A stretch of DNA of 64,000 nucleotides from Caulobacter sp. UNC358MFTsu5.1 (GCF_000712075.1 NZ_JONW01000005.1:5001-69000), one strand, 5' to 3'; counted from the stretch's first letter, positions 15,652-26,752 are shown. Translations and numbers: made by a program. Notes: a model not told the origin generated them from the sequence alone.

Positions 15652-16299
15652 ATGACGAAATTCGACGAAAAAACCTCCGCCCCAAAACCCTTGGAAGGGC
15701 CCGAGCACCCCTACGGTCCGGGGGCGCGCGCCGCCGAGCGCATCTTCGAGACCGCGCGGGACCTGTTCTATCGCGAGGGCATCCGCGCCGTGGGCGTGGA
15801 CGAGATCGTCACCCGGGCCGGGGTGACCAAGCCCAGCCTCTATCGCGGCTTCAAGTCCAAGGACGATCTGGTGGCCGCCGTGCTGCGCGAGGTCGAGGTG
15901 GGGTTCTGGGGCCGCTTCGATTCGGCCGAGACGGCGTTCCCCGACGATCCCAAGGCCCAGATGGTGGCCTTCTTCGAAGGCCTGGCGGCGCGGTCGGGCG
16001 GCGCGGACTATCGCGGCTGCGCGCTCAGCAACGCCGTGGTCGAGTATCCGGACCGCGACCACGCCGGCCGGGCGGTGGCCCAGGTCCACAAGCAGGACCT
16101 GCGCGCGCGGCTGCGGGCCAAGGCCGGCGAGATGGGCGCGTCCGACCCCGCCGCCCTGGGCGACGCCATGATGCTGCTGGTCGAGGGGGTGTTCACCTCC
16201 AGCCAGATGTTCGACGACGACGACAAGCCCGCCCTGGCCGTGGTCGGGGCGGTGAAGGCGTTGATCGGGGCGTATTGCTCCCCAAGTGAGCAAGGATGA
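15652..16299 (+). CDS. TetR-family regulator
   Basis: The 215-aa protein has an N-terminal helix-turn-helix (about residues 25-70; RIFETARDLFYREGIRAVGV then VTKPSLYRGFKSKDDLV), the signature of TetR proteins, and a helical ligand-binding C-terminal part. It probably represses the divergent MFS gene. ATG 15652 is only a few bases after the predicted transcription start and has no ribosome site, so the message may be near-leaderless. The stop overlaps the next gene by four bases (ATGA). Confidence 0.87.
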   Translation: MTKFDEKTSAPKPLEGPEHPYGPGARAAERIFETARDLFYREGIRAVGVDEIVTRAGVTKPSLYRGFKSKDDLVAAVLREVEVGFWGRFDSAETAFPDDPKAQMVAFFEGLAARSGGADYRGCALSNAVVEYPDRDHAGRAVAQVHKQDLRARLRAKAGEMGASDPAALGDAMMLLVEGVFTSSQMFDDDDKPALAVVGAVKALIGAYCSPSEQG

Positions 16300-16979
16300 G
16301 CCATCCCCTCGACCGCCCTGTCTGGTCCGCCTTCACGGGCCGTCAGTCGCATCTGGCGCTGCGCGACGGGACCGCCCTGCGGGTGCATCCGGACTTCGGC
16401 CTGTTCGCCGCGACGGCGGACGACGCGCCCGGGAGCCTGGAGGCCCTGGGCCGGCTGGTCCGCGCCCATGGCGGCGAGGTCGGGCTGGTCGAGCGGTTCG
16501 ATCCGCCGCCGGTCCCGGGGACCACGGTCGTCAAGAGCGCCCTGTGCTGGCAGATGGTCGCCGAGAAACTGGCCGCGCCCAAGCCCGCCGCCTTCGACAT
16601 CCTGCCCCTGACCGACGCCGACGCGCCGGAGATGCTGGCCCTGGCCACCCTGACCGCGCCCGGCCCGTTCTTCTCGCGCACCCACGAGTTGGGCGGGTTC
16701 GTCGGGGTGAAGGTGGACGGCAAGCTGGTGGCCATGGCCGGCGAGCGCATGCGGCCCGACGGCTTCACCGAGGTCAGCGGCGTCTGCGCCCACCCCGATC
16801 ATCGCGGCAGGGGCTACGCCGCGACGCTGATGCTGCACGTGGCCGGCAAGATGGTCGAACGCGGCGAGACCCCGTTCCTGCACAGCTACGCCGACAACAA
16901 GGGCGCCATCGCGCTGTACGAGGCGCTGGGCTTCCGGTTCCGGTGCGAGCAGGTGCTGACGGTGCTGGCTCCCCTATAA
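16296..16979 (+). CDS. GNAT-family N-acetyltransferase
   Basis: In the 227-aa protein the C-terminal half is a GNAT fold. EVSGVCAHPDHRGRGYAATLM (about residues 155-175) contains the acetyl-CoA pyrophosphate-binding R/Q-x-x-G-x-G/A loop (HRGRGYA), and NKGAIALYEALGF is the usual last helix-strand. The N-terminal 80 residues are a second, degenerate domain. Acceptor unknown. The four-base overlap with the TetR gene (ATGA) indicates one transcript; the TetR-controlled set may thus be an efflux pump plus a modifying enzyme, as in detoxification pairs, but this is inference. Confidence 0.86.
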   Translation: MSHPLDRPVWSAFTGRQSHLALRDGTALRVHPDFGLFAATADDAPGSLEALGRLVRAHGGEVGLVERFDPPPVPGTTVVKSALCWQMVAEKLAAPKPAAFDILPLTDADAPEMLALATLTAPGPFFSRTHELGGFVGVKVDGKLVAMAGERMRPDGFTEVSGVCAHPDHRGRGYAATLMLHVAGKMVERGETPFLHSYADNKGAIALYEALGFRFRCEQVLTVLAPL

Positions 16980-16980
16980 T

Positions 16981-17107
16981 CCGCTCATCCCGGCGAATGC
17001 CGGGACCCAGATCCGAGAACTGGGAAGCTGACTGGATAGGCTCGGCGCTCTTGGCCTCAGCCACACCGCCATTCCATCTGGGTCCCGGCATTCGCCGGGA
17101 TGAGCGG
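16981..17107. repeat. MITE-like element with perfect 32-bp terminal inverted repeats
   Basis: Positions 16981-17012 and 17076-17107 are exact reverse complements over 32 bp (CCGCTCATCCCGGCGAATGC...). The 127-bp element carries no gene and begins right after the GNAT stop. The arms themselves are palindromic, so the transcript would fold strongly. Confidence 0.75.
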
Positions 17108-17119
17108 AGCATTGGACAA

Positions 17120-17157
17120 ACAAAAGGACCCGGAAGGCGCTCGCCCTCCGGGTCCCT
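17120..17157 (-). terminator. Rho-independent terminator of the OPT gene
   Basis: Reverse strand: stem GGACCCGGA-GGGCG / GCC-TTCCGGGTCC followed by TTTTGTTTG, about 20 nt after the OPT transporter stop. Confidence 0.75.
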
Positions 17158-17178
17158 TGTCCGCCTAGATCGGCGCGA

Positions 17179-19167
17179 TCACGCCTCGATCTGCTCCGCC
17201 GATTTCCGCGCCCAGCCGTACAGCGCGAACACCACGACCGCTGCGGCGACCAGGGCGAAGATCATGCCCAGGTGCTCGGAGGGCGCGAAGGGCACCTCCA
17301 GCGGGCCGGGCTTCTGGGTGGCGACGATCAGGCCGGCCAGGGCCACGTTGAACAGGCTCTCGCCGACGATGAAGCCCGAGGCGATCAGCACGCCCAGGCG
17401 CTTGGCGGCCTCGCCGTTGCGGTCCTTGTCGACCAGCTTGTCGTAGACCCAGCCGATCACGGCGCCGACCACCACCGGGGCGGTCACGGCGCTGGGCAGG
17501 TAGATGGCCAGGCCCACGCCCAGGGGCGGCAGGCTGAAGCGGCCGTTGCTGGCGCGGCGCAGGACGATGTCGATGATGACCAGGCCCACGCCGATCAGGG
17601 CGCCGTAGCCCAGCAGGCTCCAGTTCAGGTCATGGCCGATCACGCCCTTGGCCAGGGTCGAGATCAGGGTCGCCTGCGGCGCGTCCAGCGGCTTGGCGCC
17701 GGCCACGGTCGACAGGTTGGCCGCGCCCGAGAAGCCGTTCGACTGGTTCAGCAGCTCCAGCACGAAGGGGATGACGATGGCGCCGGCGACGACGCCGATG
17801 ATCAGGGCCACCTGCTGCTTCCACGGCGTGGCGTCGACCAGCTGGCCGGTCTTCAGGTCCTGCAGGTTGTCGTTGGCGACCACGGCCACGGCCAGCACCA
17901 TGGTGGTGACGTAGAGGGCGTAGGCGACCAGGGCCTTGGCGATGTCCGGGCCGATCACGCCGCGGCCGACGATGCCGACCATCAGCGAGGCGCCCAGCAC
18001 GGTCAGGATGGCGATGCCCGAGACCGGGCTGTTGGACGAGCCGATCAGGCCGGCCATGTAGCCGCAGACGGCGGCGGCCAGCAGGCCGGCCACCAGGACG
18101 TAGCCGATGCCGATGGCCACCAGCGGCGCGGCCAGGCTGGTGATCGGGCCGCCGGTCAGGAAGTGGGCCAGGAACCAGCCGGCCGGGGCCAGCAGGACCA
18201 GCGAGACGACGCCGACGATGCCGATCGGGATGTCCTGCTCGGTGCGGGGGATGTCGCCGCCGCCCGACTTGCGGACCTTGTTGGCCTCGAAGGCCGAGAC
18301 CAGGCCCGACCAGATCGGCAGGGCCAGCTTGCCCAGGGTCCAGATGGCGGCGGCGCCGATGACGCCCGCGCCCATGAACCGCACTTCGGTCTTCCAGACG
18401 GTCAGGGCGTGCTTGGCGACGTCGACGTCGGGCATGGGGTGCAGGCTGGTCATGACCGGCACCAGCACGCCCCAGGCGATGGCCAGGCCGGCGAACATGG
18501 CGACGCCGACGGTGATGCCCATCAGGTGGCCCGCGCCCATCAGGGCCAGCGAGCTGGAAGCGCCCAGGCCGGTCGCGCCGGCCCCGGCCTTGAAGTAGCC
18601 CGCGACCTCGGCCGCGAAGATCTTGGCGGCGGCCAGGGCGGCGAACAGGGCCGAGGCGACGGTGCCCAGCACCACGGCCACCAGGCCCTTCTGCCCTTCG
18701 GCGGCGCCCGCGCGCGAGCCGGTGCCGACCTTCAGCACCTCGGCGGCGGCGACGCCTTCCGGGTAGGGCAGGTCGGAATTGGTGACCAGGGCCCGGCGCA
18801 GGGGGATGGTGTACATCACCCCCAGCACCCCGCCGACCAGGCAGGCGCCGAAGGTGGTCAGGAACGGCACGTGGGCCCACCAGCCGATCATCAGCAGGCC
18901 GGGCAGCACGAAGATCACCGACGACAGGGTGCCCGCCGCCGAGGCGATGGTCTGGACGATGTTGTTTTCCTGGATCGTCGCGGTCTTGAAGGCGCGCAGC
19001 AGGGCCATCGAGATGACCGCGGCGGGGATCGAGGTGGCGAAGGTCAGGCCCACCTTCAGGCCCAGATAGACCTGGGCGGCGGTGAAGACCAAGGTGATGG
19101 CGATCCCGAGAAGGACCCCTCGGAGGGTGATCTCCGATCGGGGAGTCGCGGCGGCGTCGGACGTCAT
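17179..19167 (-). CDS. OPT-family oligopeptide transporter
   Basis: This 662-aa polytopic membrane protein has about 15-16 hydrophobic spans. It shows the OPT-family features TLRGVLLGIAITLVFTAAQVYLGLKVG near the N terminus and SNSPVSGIAILTVL in the middle, and its length is usual for prokaryotic members. OPT proteins import oligopeptides or metal chelates by proton symport; the substrate here cannot be read from sequence. ATG 19167 (MTSDAAATPRSE) is preferred over an earlier in-frame start at 19227, which would add a non-conserved leader. It is monocistronic, with its own terminator. Confidence 0.9.
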   Translation of the reverse strand: MTSDAAATPRSEITLRGVLLGIAITLVFTAAQVYLGLKVGLTFATSIPAAVISMALLRAFKTATIQENNIVQTIASAAGTLSSVIFVLPGLLMIGWWAHVPFLTTFGACLVGGVLGVMYTIPLRRALVTNSDLPYPEGVAAAEVLKVGTGSRAGAAEGQKGLVAVVLGTVASALFAALAAAKIFAAEVAGYFKAGAGATGLGASSSLALMGAGHLMGITVGVAMFAGLAIAWGVLVPVMTSLHPMPDVDVAKHALTVWKTEVRFMGAGVIGAAAIWTLGKLALPIWSGLVSAFEANKVRKSGGGDIPRTEQDIPIGIVGVVSLVLLAPAGWFLAHFLTGGPITSLAAPLVAIGIGYVLVAGLLAAAVCGYMAGLIGSSNSPVSGIAILTVLGASLMVGIVGRGVIGPDIAKALVAYALYVTTMVLAVAVVANDNLQDLKTGQLVDATPWKQQVALIIGVVAGAIVIPFVLELLNQSNGFSGAANLSTVAGAKPLDAPQATLISTLAKGVIGHDLNWSLLGYGALIGVGLVIIDIVLRRASNGRFSLPPLGVGLAIYLPSAVTAPVVVGAVIGWVYDKLVDKDRNGEAAKRLGVLIASGFIVGESLFNVALAGLIVATQKPGPLEVPFAPSEHLGMIFALVAAAVVVFALYGWARKSAEQIEA

Positions 19168-19295
19168 GAAGGGTCCCAAAACAGTTAAGGCGGCCGGACC
19201 TTGCACGTCCGACCGCCCCAAACTCAAGCCTTGTTCCGCATTTTCGCGTTTTGCGGGCTGGCGTTACCCTTGAAATCCCTTTTCAGGGAACAGGT

Positions 19296-20069
19296 TCAGA
19301 GCACGCCCAGCATTTCCGCGACCAGCGGATGGCGGACGATGTCGCGGTCGGCCAGGCGGACCACCGCGATGTTCTCGACCGGCTCGAACTTGGCCGACAC
19401 CTCGGCCAGGCCCGAGATGCCCGGCAGCAGGTCCGACTGGTTCGGGTCGCCCGTGACCACCATGGTCGAGTTCCAGCCCAGGCGGGTCAGCAGCATCTTC
19501 AGCTGCATGTAGGTGCAGTTCTGGGCCTCGTCGATCACCACGAAGGCGTTGTTCAGCGTGCGGCCGCGCATGAAGCCGACCGGGGCGATCTCGATGGCGC
19601 CCTCGGCCATCAGCGCCCGCATGCGCTTGACCGACAGGCGGTCGCTGAGCGCGTCGTAGAGCGGGCGCAGATACGGGGCCAGCTTGTCCTCCATGTCGCC
19701 CGGCAGGTAGCCGATCGACTCGCCGGCCTCGACGGCGGGGCGCGACAGCACGATGCGGCCGACCTTGCCGGCCTCCAGGGCCTCCACGGCCTTGGCGATG
19801 GCGATGTAGGTCTTGCCGGTGCCGGCCGGGCCCAGGGCCATGATCAGGTTCTTGCTGTCGATCGCCTCGATCAGGCCCGCCTGACCGGGCGATTTGGGTT
19901 TGATCGTTTTGAGGTAACTCTGGTCCCGGTCCTCATGCCCTGGATTGCCCAGCGGCGACCAAGCGTGGCGATGCTCCACCGGCAGGCGGCGCACCTTGGC
20001 GTCGTCGTCGTAACGGCCAGCATCATTCGCGCCTTCGCGCACCATCCGCTTGAGAGCTCGCTTGGTCAT
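19296..20069 (-). CDS. PhoH-family ATPase
   Basis: The 257-aa protein has Walker A GPAGTGKT (about residues 80-87), Walker B VVIDEAQN and the sensor region TGDPNQSDL, all typical of the PhoH helicase-like domain. PhoH-like proteins are RNA-linked ATPases, often phosphate- or ribosome-associated. The start is ATG 20069 because GGAGG lies five bases upstream; the in-frame ATG at 20081 has no ribosome site. About 20 nt further upstream, on the same strand, is a strong terminator hairpin, so expression could be attenuated. Confidence 0.92.
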   Translation of the reverse strand: MTKRALKRMVREGANDAGRYDDDAKVRRLPVEHRHAWSPLGNPGHEDRDQSYLKTIKPKSPGQAGLIEAIDSKNLIMALGPAGTGKTYIAIAKAVEALEAGKVGRIVLSRPAVEAGESIGYLPGDMEDKLAPYLRPLYDALSDRLSVKRMRALMAEGAIEIAPVGFMRGRTLNNAFVVIDEAQNCTYMQLKMLLTRLGWNSTMVVTGDPNQSDLLPGISGLAEVSAKFEPVENIAVVRLADRDIVRHPLVAEMLGVL

Positions 20070-20090
20070 GTAAGCCTCCATTCAGGCATG

Positions 20091-20122
20091 AAAAAAGGAC
20101 GTGGCCGAAGGGCGACGTCCTT
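20091..20122 (-). terminator. Terminator-like hairpin just upstream of phoH
   Basis: Reverse strand: AAGGACGT-C-GCC, loop CTTC, GGC-C-ACGTCC, then six T residues (plus-strand A20091-20096). It ends about 20 nt before the phoH start codon, so it ends an upstream transcript or acts as an attenuator. Confidence 0.7.
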
Positions 20123-20396
20123 GGAGCAGGTGGGGAGGAGAGAAACGAAGACGCGAGCGCGGCCGGGCGGTTCGGAGCTTGCCCCCGAAGGCGGTGATGA
20201 ACGCCCAAACCCCAAAACCGACACCCAAGGTCTCCGTTACCGGGAGGCCGCGTTCGGCGATCGAGCGCGGCTCGGATACGAGAAGAATGACTCCCGATGT
20301 GGGAGTGTTCCCCCTCGAATCGCACAAATACAATGGGGCGAGCATGGTTTATGAGCCGTTAAGCCCTTGCTCGATTTTAGAACACGAGGTGTACGG
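20123..20396 (-). ncRNA. Candidate structured leader or small RNA upstream of phoH
   Basis: This gap between phoH and the carbonic anhydrase gene has no credible ORF. On the minus strand it folds well by eye. CCTTGG at 20230-20225 pairs with CCAAGG at 20124-20119 (the latter shared with the terminator base), enclosing GGGCG/CGCCC and an apical TTCGGGG-GCAAG-CTCCGAA hairpin. A strong T-tract terminator follows. It could be a stand-alone small RNA of roughly 200 nt or a regulated phoH leader. I cannot assign it to a known RNA family. Confidence 0.35.
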
Positions 20397-20927
20397 ATGA
20401 CTGTCTATTCCTTGGGCGCCGCAAATCCTTCGCTGCCGCCGGAAGGCGAATATTGGATCGCGCCCAGTGCCTCGGTGATGGGAAACGTCATCATGCGGAA
20501 GAACTCCAGCGTCTGGTGGGGCGCAATAGTTCGCGGAGACAACGATCCCATTGAGATCGGCGAGAACAGCAACGTCCAGGACGGCTCAGTACTGCACACC
20601 GACATCGGCAGCCCGCTGACCATCGGCGCGAACGTGACAATCGGCCACATGGTCATGCTTCACGGCTGCACGATCGGCGACGGCTCGCTGATCGGCATCG
20701 GCTCGATCATCCTGAACGGCGCGAAGATCGGGAAGAACTGCCTGATCGGCGCCGGGGCCCTGATCACCGAGGGCAAGGAGATCCCCGACAACTCGATGGT
20801 CATGGGCGCGCCCGGCAAGGTGGTCCGCGAGATCGGCGAGGGCCACGCGGCGATCCTCCAAGCCTCGGCCCTGCACTATGTCGAGAACTGGAAGCGCTAT
20901 CGGGCCGAGCTGACGCGGATCGACTGA
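20397..20927 (+). CDS. Gamma-class carbonic anhydrase-like protein
   Basis: The 176-aa protein is a left-handed beta helix built of hexapeptide repeats ([49 protein letters not shown]). Three candidate zinc histidines stand at the usual places ([14 protein letters not shown]), followed by a C-terminal helix. Members are called gamma-carbonic anhydrase family, YrdA or PaaY-like; many lack proven carbonic anhydrase activity. ATG 20397 (MTVYSLG) follows GAGG. It is a single gene, divergent from the phoH leader. Confidence 0.88.
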   Translation: MTVYSLGAANPSLPPEGEYWIAPSASVMGNVIMRKNSSVWWGAIVRGDNDPIEIGENSNVQDGSVLHTDIGSPLTIGANVTIGHMVMLHGCTIGDGSLIGIGSIILNGAKIGKNCLIGAGALITEGKEIPDNSMVMGAPGKVVREIGEGHAAILQASALHYVENWKRYRAELTRID

Positions 20928-20984
20928 GATCCGTCGGGCACCCGACTTAATAAAATACCGACGGTTTAGGAGCATGGTCGGGCC

Positions 20985-23102
20985 ATGGCGTGGGGACAGC
21001 GCATGGCGGCCAGCCCGAGACGAGTGTGGAATCCGGCGCATCGACGCCTGGCGGTCCTGACGCTCGCCTACGCCGGGTGCATGGCCTACAGCCTGTTCCT
21101 GGCCGGCGCCGCCCAGCGCATCCCCACCATCTGGACCGCCAACGCCGTGCTGATCGGCGGCCTGCTGCTGCTCAGCCGCCGGCAGGGCCTGGCCCTGCTG
21201 GCCCTGACCGCCGTCGTGCACGTGGCCATGGAGCTGGCGGTCGGCGACTCGCCCCGGTTCGTGCTGACCATCACGGCGCTCGACATCCTGCAGACCGCGG
21301 CGACCGCGGCGGTCCTGCGCCTGACGCGCCTGCCGATCCGCGTGCGCTCGATGCGCGGCTTCCTGGCCCTGATGGCCGCCTCGACCGGCTTCACCGCGAT
21401 CAGCTCGGTCGTCGTCAACGGCCTGCTGTCGTTGAGCTTCCACGGCCCGTTCTGGCGCGCCTGGAGCGAATGGACCACCTCCAACGTGCTGGGCGTGGCC
21501 ATCGCCCTGCCCACCCTGCTGATCCTGTTCGACCGCCGCCACCGCGACAGCTTCCGCGTCAGCCTGTCGGAATCGCTGCTGGTCCTGATGCTGGTGCTGG
21601 TCACCGCCGTGACCGTGTTCACCGCCGACACCGCCCTGCAGGTGCTGCTGTTCGCCCCGGCCCTGCTGGCGGTGTTCCGCGGCGGACCGCGCGCGGCCGC
21701 CGTGCTGGTGACCGGCTCCCTGGCCGCGACCATCCCGGCGATCCTGTACAAGACCGGAATGGACCCCGCGGCCGCCGTGCCCCTGCTGCGGCAGGCCCAG
21801 ATCTTCCATCTGGTGCTCTACGCCGTGTGCCTGGCCGCCGCCCTCGCCCTCAGCCGCCAGGCCCGCCTCCAGGCCCTGCTGGTCCGCCGCCAGGCCACCG
21901 CCCGCGCCGCCCAGGCCAAGGCCCAGGCCGCCAACCAGGCCAAGAGCGACTTTTTGGCCACGATCAGCCACGAGATCCGCACCCCGCTCAACAGCATCCT
22001 CGGCTTCGCCGGCCTGGTCGGCGATGATCCCGGCCTGTCGGCCGAGAGCCGCCGTCGCCTGGACCTGGTGGAGCGCGCCGGGCGCTCGCTGGCCGAGATC
22101 GTCGGCGACCTGCTGGACTTCGCCAAGGTCGAGGCCGGGCGGCTGGACCTGCGGCCCGAGCCCGCCTCGCCCGCCGCCCTGCTGCGCGACGCCGTCGCCA
22201 TCATCGCCCCCGCCGCCCAGGCCAAGGGCCTGGCCCTGACCGTGGACGTCGAGACCACGGGCGACGGCGACGAGGCCGCCCTGCTGGCCCTGGACGAGAC
22301 CCGCCTGCGCCAGGTGCTGCTGAACCTGCTGGCCAACGCGCTGAAGTTCACCGCCCAGGGCCGGGTGACGGCCCGCCTGACCCTCGGCCCCGCGCCGGGC
22401 GATCTGCGGTTCGAGGTCGCCGACACCGGCATCGGCATCGCCCCCGACGTCCAGGCCCGTCTCTTCCGCCGCTTCAGCCAGGCCGACAGCTCCATCAGCC
22501 GCAGCTACGGCGGCGCGGGCCTGGGCCTGGCGATCAGCAAGGCCCTGGTCACCCAGATGGGCGGCGAGATCGGCGTCGACAGCGCCCCGGGCGCCGGTTC
22601 GCGGTTCTGGGTGGCCCTGTCGGCCCAGGTCGCGGCCAAGCCCGCCCCCGCCCCCGCCCTCGCCGCGCCGGCGGCCGAGCCGGAGCCCCCTCGCCCGGCC
22701 CGGGTGCTGCTGGTCGACGACCATCCGATGAACCGCGAGCTGGGCCACGCCCTGCTGACCCTGGCCGGCTGCGACGTTTCCACCGCCGAGGACGGGGCCC
22801 AGGCCCTGGAGGCCGCCGGCCTGGGCGGCTTCGACCTGATCCTGATGGACGTCCACATGCCCGGCATGGACGGCCTGGCCGCCGCCCGCGCCATCCGCGC
22901 CCTGCCCGGTCCGCCCGGCGCCGTGCCGATCGTGGCCCTGAGCGCCGACGTCCTGCCCGAACAGATCGCGCGGTGCCGGGCGGCGGGCATGGACGACCAC
23001 GTGGCCAAGCCGATCCGGCGCGAGGACCTGCTGGCGGCGGTGGGACGGGCGCTGGCGGGAGAGCGGAAGCCGGAAGGCCGGGCGCGTGTCGGCGAGGGCT
23101 GA
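20985..23102 (+). CDS. MASE1-type membrane hybrid histidine kinase
   Basis: The 705-aa protein has an N-terminal block of about eight membrane spans to residue 290 or so, with WTANAVLIGGLLLL and GVAIALPTLLILFDRR resembling the MASE1 sensor domain. A dimerisation helix follows with the H-box FLATISHEIRTPLN, then the ATPase domain (NLLANALKF; DTGIGIAPD; GGAGLGLAIS). Last comes a C-terminal receiver (LLVDDHPMN, phospho-acceptor Asp in LILMDVHMPGMDG, Lys in HVAKPI). An Ala/Pro linker separates kinase and receiver. The output probably goes through a phosphotransferase elsewhere; no cognate regulator is nearby. The signal is unknown. Confidence 0.92.
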   Translation: MAWGQRMAASPRRVWNPAHRRLAVLTLAYAGCMAYSLFLAGAAQRIPTIWTANAVLIGGLLLLSRRQGLALLALTAVVHVAMELAVGDSPRFVLTITALDILQTAATAAVLRLTRLPIRVRSMRGFLALMAASTGFTAISSVVVNGLLSLSFHGPFWRAWSEWTTSNVLGVAIALPTLLILFDRRHRDSFRVSLSESLLVLMLVLVTAVTVFTADTALQVLLFAPALLAVFRGGPRAAAVLVTGSLAATIPAILYKTGMDPAAAVPLLRQAQIFHLVLYAVCLAAALALSRQARLQALLVRRQATARAAQAKAQAANQAKSDFLATISHEIRTPLNSILGFAGLVGDDPGLSAESRRRLDLVERAGRSLAEIVGDLLDFAKVEAGRLDLRPEPASPAALLRDAVAIIAPAAQAKGLALTVDVETTGDGDEAALLALDETRLRQVLLNLLANALKFTAQGRVTARLTLGPAPGDLRFEVADTGIGIAPDVQARLFRRFSQADSSISRSYGGAGLGLAISKALVTQMGGEIGVDSAPGAGSRFWVALSAQVAAKPAPAPALAAPAAEPEPPRPARVLLVDDHPMNRELGHALLTLAGCDVSTAEDGAQALEAAGLGGFDLILMDVHMPGMDGLAAARAIRALPGPPGAVPIVALSADVLPEQIARCRAAGMDDHVAKPIRREDLLAAVGRALAGERKPEGRARVGEG

Positions 23103-23256
23103 GGCGGCGCCGCTTTTCCGTGCCCGGCGCATCTGACGAACGGCTCCGCCCTGGACGCCCATCCGGCCCCGGGGCGGTGCGCCCAATCATCGCGCCTGGA
23201 ATTGGTGCGGCTCCAAGGCTGGCGTTCTGCTTCCGCCCGCGTTAGCAGACCGCCCC

Positions 23257-24885
<1,629 letters not shown>

Positions 24886-25024
24886 CGGCCTCACCGCCGG
24901 GAGCCGGACCGGACGGGTCGGCTCCCGGCGCGGGCCTTCCCCCGCGTCCCCCTTGCCCGCCGTCAAAACCCGCGTCACTCTCTGGCTTAACAACGATAAC
25001 ATTCCAGGGAGGCGACGTCGGGCC

Positions 25025-26689
25025 ATGGCCAGCACGCGCTACGACTACGTCATCATCGGCGCCGGTTCGGCCGGCTGCGTCCTGGCCGCGCGGCTGACCG
25101 AGGACCCCAACGTCAAGGTCCTGCTGCTGGAGGCCGGCGGCAAGAACACCTCGATCCTGGTCAAGATGCCCGCCGGCGTCGGCGAGTTGATCAAGGCCAA
25201 GGGCGACCAGAACTGGGGTTTCTGGACCGAGGCCGAGCCTCACCTCAATGACCGCAAGCTGTGGTGGCCTCGCGGCAAGGGCCTGGGCGGCAGCTCGGCC
25301 ATCAACGGCATGATCTATATCCGCGGCCATGCGCGCGACTACGACCAGTGGCGGCAGATGGGACTGGCGGGCTGGTCCTATGCCGAGGTCCTGCCCTACT
25401 TCAAGCGCTCGGAAAGCCACCACGGCGGCGGCGACGCCTATCATGGCGACGCGGGTCCGCTGCACGTCTCGCACGGCGAATCCAAGAGCCCGTTCTATCC
25501 CGCCCTGATCGAGGCCGGCCGCCAGGCGGGCCACGCGGTGACCAAGGACTTCAACGGCTATCGCCAGGAGGGCTTCGGCCCCTACGACCTGACCATCCGC
25601 GACGGCAAGCGCTGGAGCGCGGCGGCGGCCTATCTGACGGCCGCCCTGACCCGGCCGAACCTGACCTGCGTGACCGAGGCCCGCACGACCCGCATCCTGG
25701 TCGAGAAGGGCAAGGCGATCGGCGTCGAGTACGTGGTCGCGGCCAGCCCCGAGCGCCTCGTGGCCCATGCCGACGCCGAGGTGCTGCTCAGCGCCGGGGC
25801 GGTGCAGTCGCCGCACATCCTGCAGCTGTCGGGCATCGGCGCCCCGGACGACCTGAAGGCCCAGGGCGTCGCGGTCGTCCATGAGAGCAAGGGCGTCGGC
25901 GCCAACCTGCAGGACCACCTGGACGTCTGCCTGTCGTGGACGACCAAGAACCTGCAGACCGCCTATTCGGCCAACAAGGGCCTGAAGAAGCTGAGCACGG
26001 GCCTGTCCTACATGCTGCTGGGCAAGGGCCTGGGCCGGCAGCAGTTCCTGGAGAGCGGCGCGTTCCTGAAGTCGCGTACCGACCTCGACCGGCCCGACCT
26101 GCAGATCCACGGCGTGCTGGCGATCATGCAGGACCACGGCAAGGTCCAGGTCGAGAAGGACGGTTTCACCCTGCACGTCTGCCAGCTTCGCCCGGAAAGC
26201 CGGGGCAAGGTGGGCCTGCGCTCGGCCGACCCGTTCGACGACCCGACCATCCTGGCCAACTACCTGGCGACCGAGGAAGACCGCCGGGCCGTGCGCGAGG
26301 GCGTGAAGATCGCCCGCGACGTGGTGGCCCAGGCCGCCTTCGATCCCTATCGCGAGGCCGAGTACGCGCCGGGCGCCGGGGTGAAGACCGACGCCGAGAT
26401 CGACGCCTGGGTGCGGGCCAAGGCCGAGACCATCTACCACCCGGTCGGCACCTGCCGGATGGGCGCGGCCGGCGATCCGCTGGCGGTCGTCGATGACCAG
26501 TTGCGCGTGCAGGGGCTTTCGGGCCTGCGGGTGATCGACGCCTCGGTCATGCCCACCCTGATCGGCGGCAACACCAACGCCCCGACCATCATGATCGCCG
26601 AGCGCGCGTCCGACCTGATCCGGGGCAAGGCGACCCTGGCGCCGATCGACGCGCCGGTGTTCGAGGACGGCCGGGCGGCGGCGGCTTAA
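25025..26689 (+). CDS. GMC-family FAD oxidoreductase
   Basis: The 554-aa protein has an N-terminal FAD-binding motif YVIIGAGSAGCVLAARL ending in EAGG, the GMC signature GLGGSSAINGMIYIRG, SAGAVQSPHILQLSGIG, and the C-terminal VIDASVMPTLIGGNTNAPTIMIAE. Catalytic His/Asn-type residues lie in YHPVGTCRMG and NTNAPT. Relatives oxidise alcohols such as choline or polyethylene glycol; no substrate can be named. ATG 25025 gives the canonical start; an open frame upstream overlapping the ABC-F gene is not coding. An aldo/keto reductase follows on the same strand. Confidence 0.92.
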   Translation: MASTRYDYVIIGAGSAGCVLAARLTEDPNVKVLLLEAGGKNTSILVKMPAGVGELIKAKGDQNWGFWTEAEPHLNDRKLWWPRGKGLGGSSAINGMIYIRGHARDYDQWRQMGLAGWSYAEVLPYFKRSESHHGGGDAYHGDAGPLHVSHGESKSPFYPALIEAGRQAGHAVTKDFNGYRQEGFGPYDLTIRDGKRWSAAAAYLTAALTRPNLTCVTEARTTRILVEKGKAIGVEYVVAASPERLVAHADAEVLLSAGAVQSPHILQLSGIGAPDDLKAQGVAVVHESKGVGANLQDHLDVCLSWTTKNLQTAYSANKGLKKLSTGLSYMLLGKGLGRQQFLESGAFLKSRTDLDRPDLQIHGVLAIMQDHGKVQVEKDGFTLHVCQLRPESRGKVGLRSADPFDDPTILANYLATEEDRRAVREGVKIARDVVAQAAFDPYREAEYAPGAGVKTDAEIDAWVRAKAETIYHPVGTCRMGAAGDPLAVVDDQLRVQGLSGLRVIDASVMPTLIGGNTNAPTIMIAERASDLIRGKATLAPIDAPVFEDGRAAAA

Positions 26690-26752
26690 GCGTCGTGCTA
26701 CGATGGGGGACACGCGCATGCGCGTGTCCCCGCCCCCGCTAAGAGGCTCCAC

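Noticed and set aside
16774-17112. 112-codon minus-strand frame
   Set aside because: Its N-terminal half is the translation of the 16981-17107 repeat and the rest is antisense to the GNAT gene.
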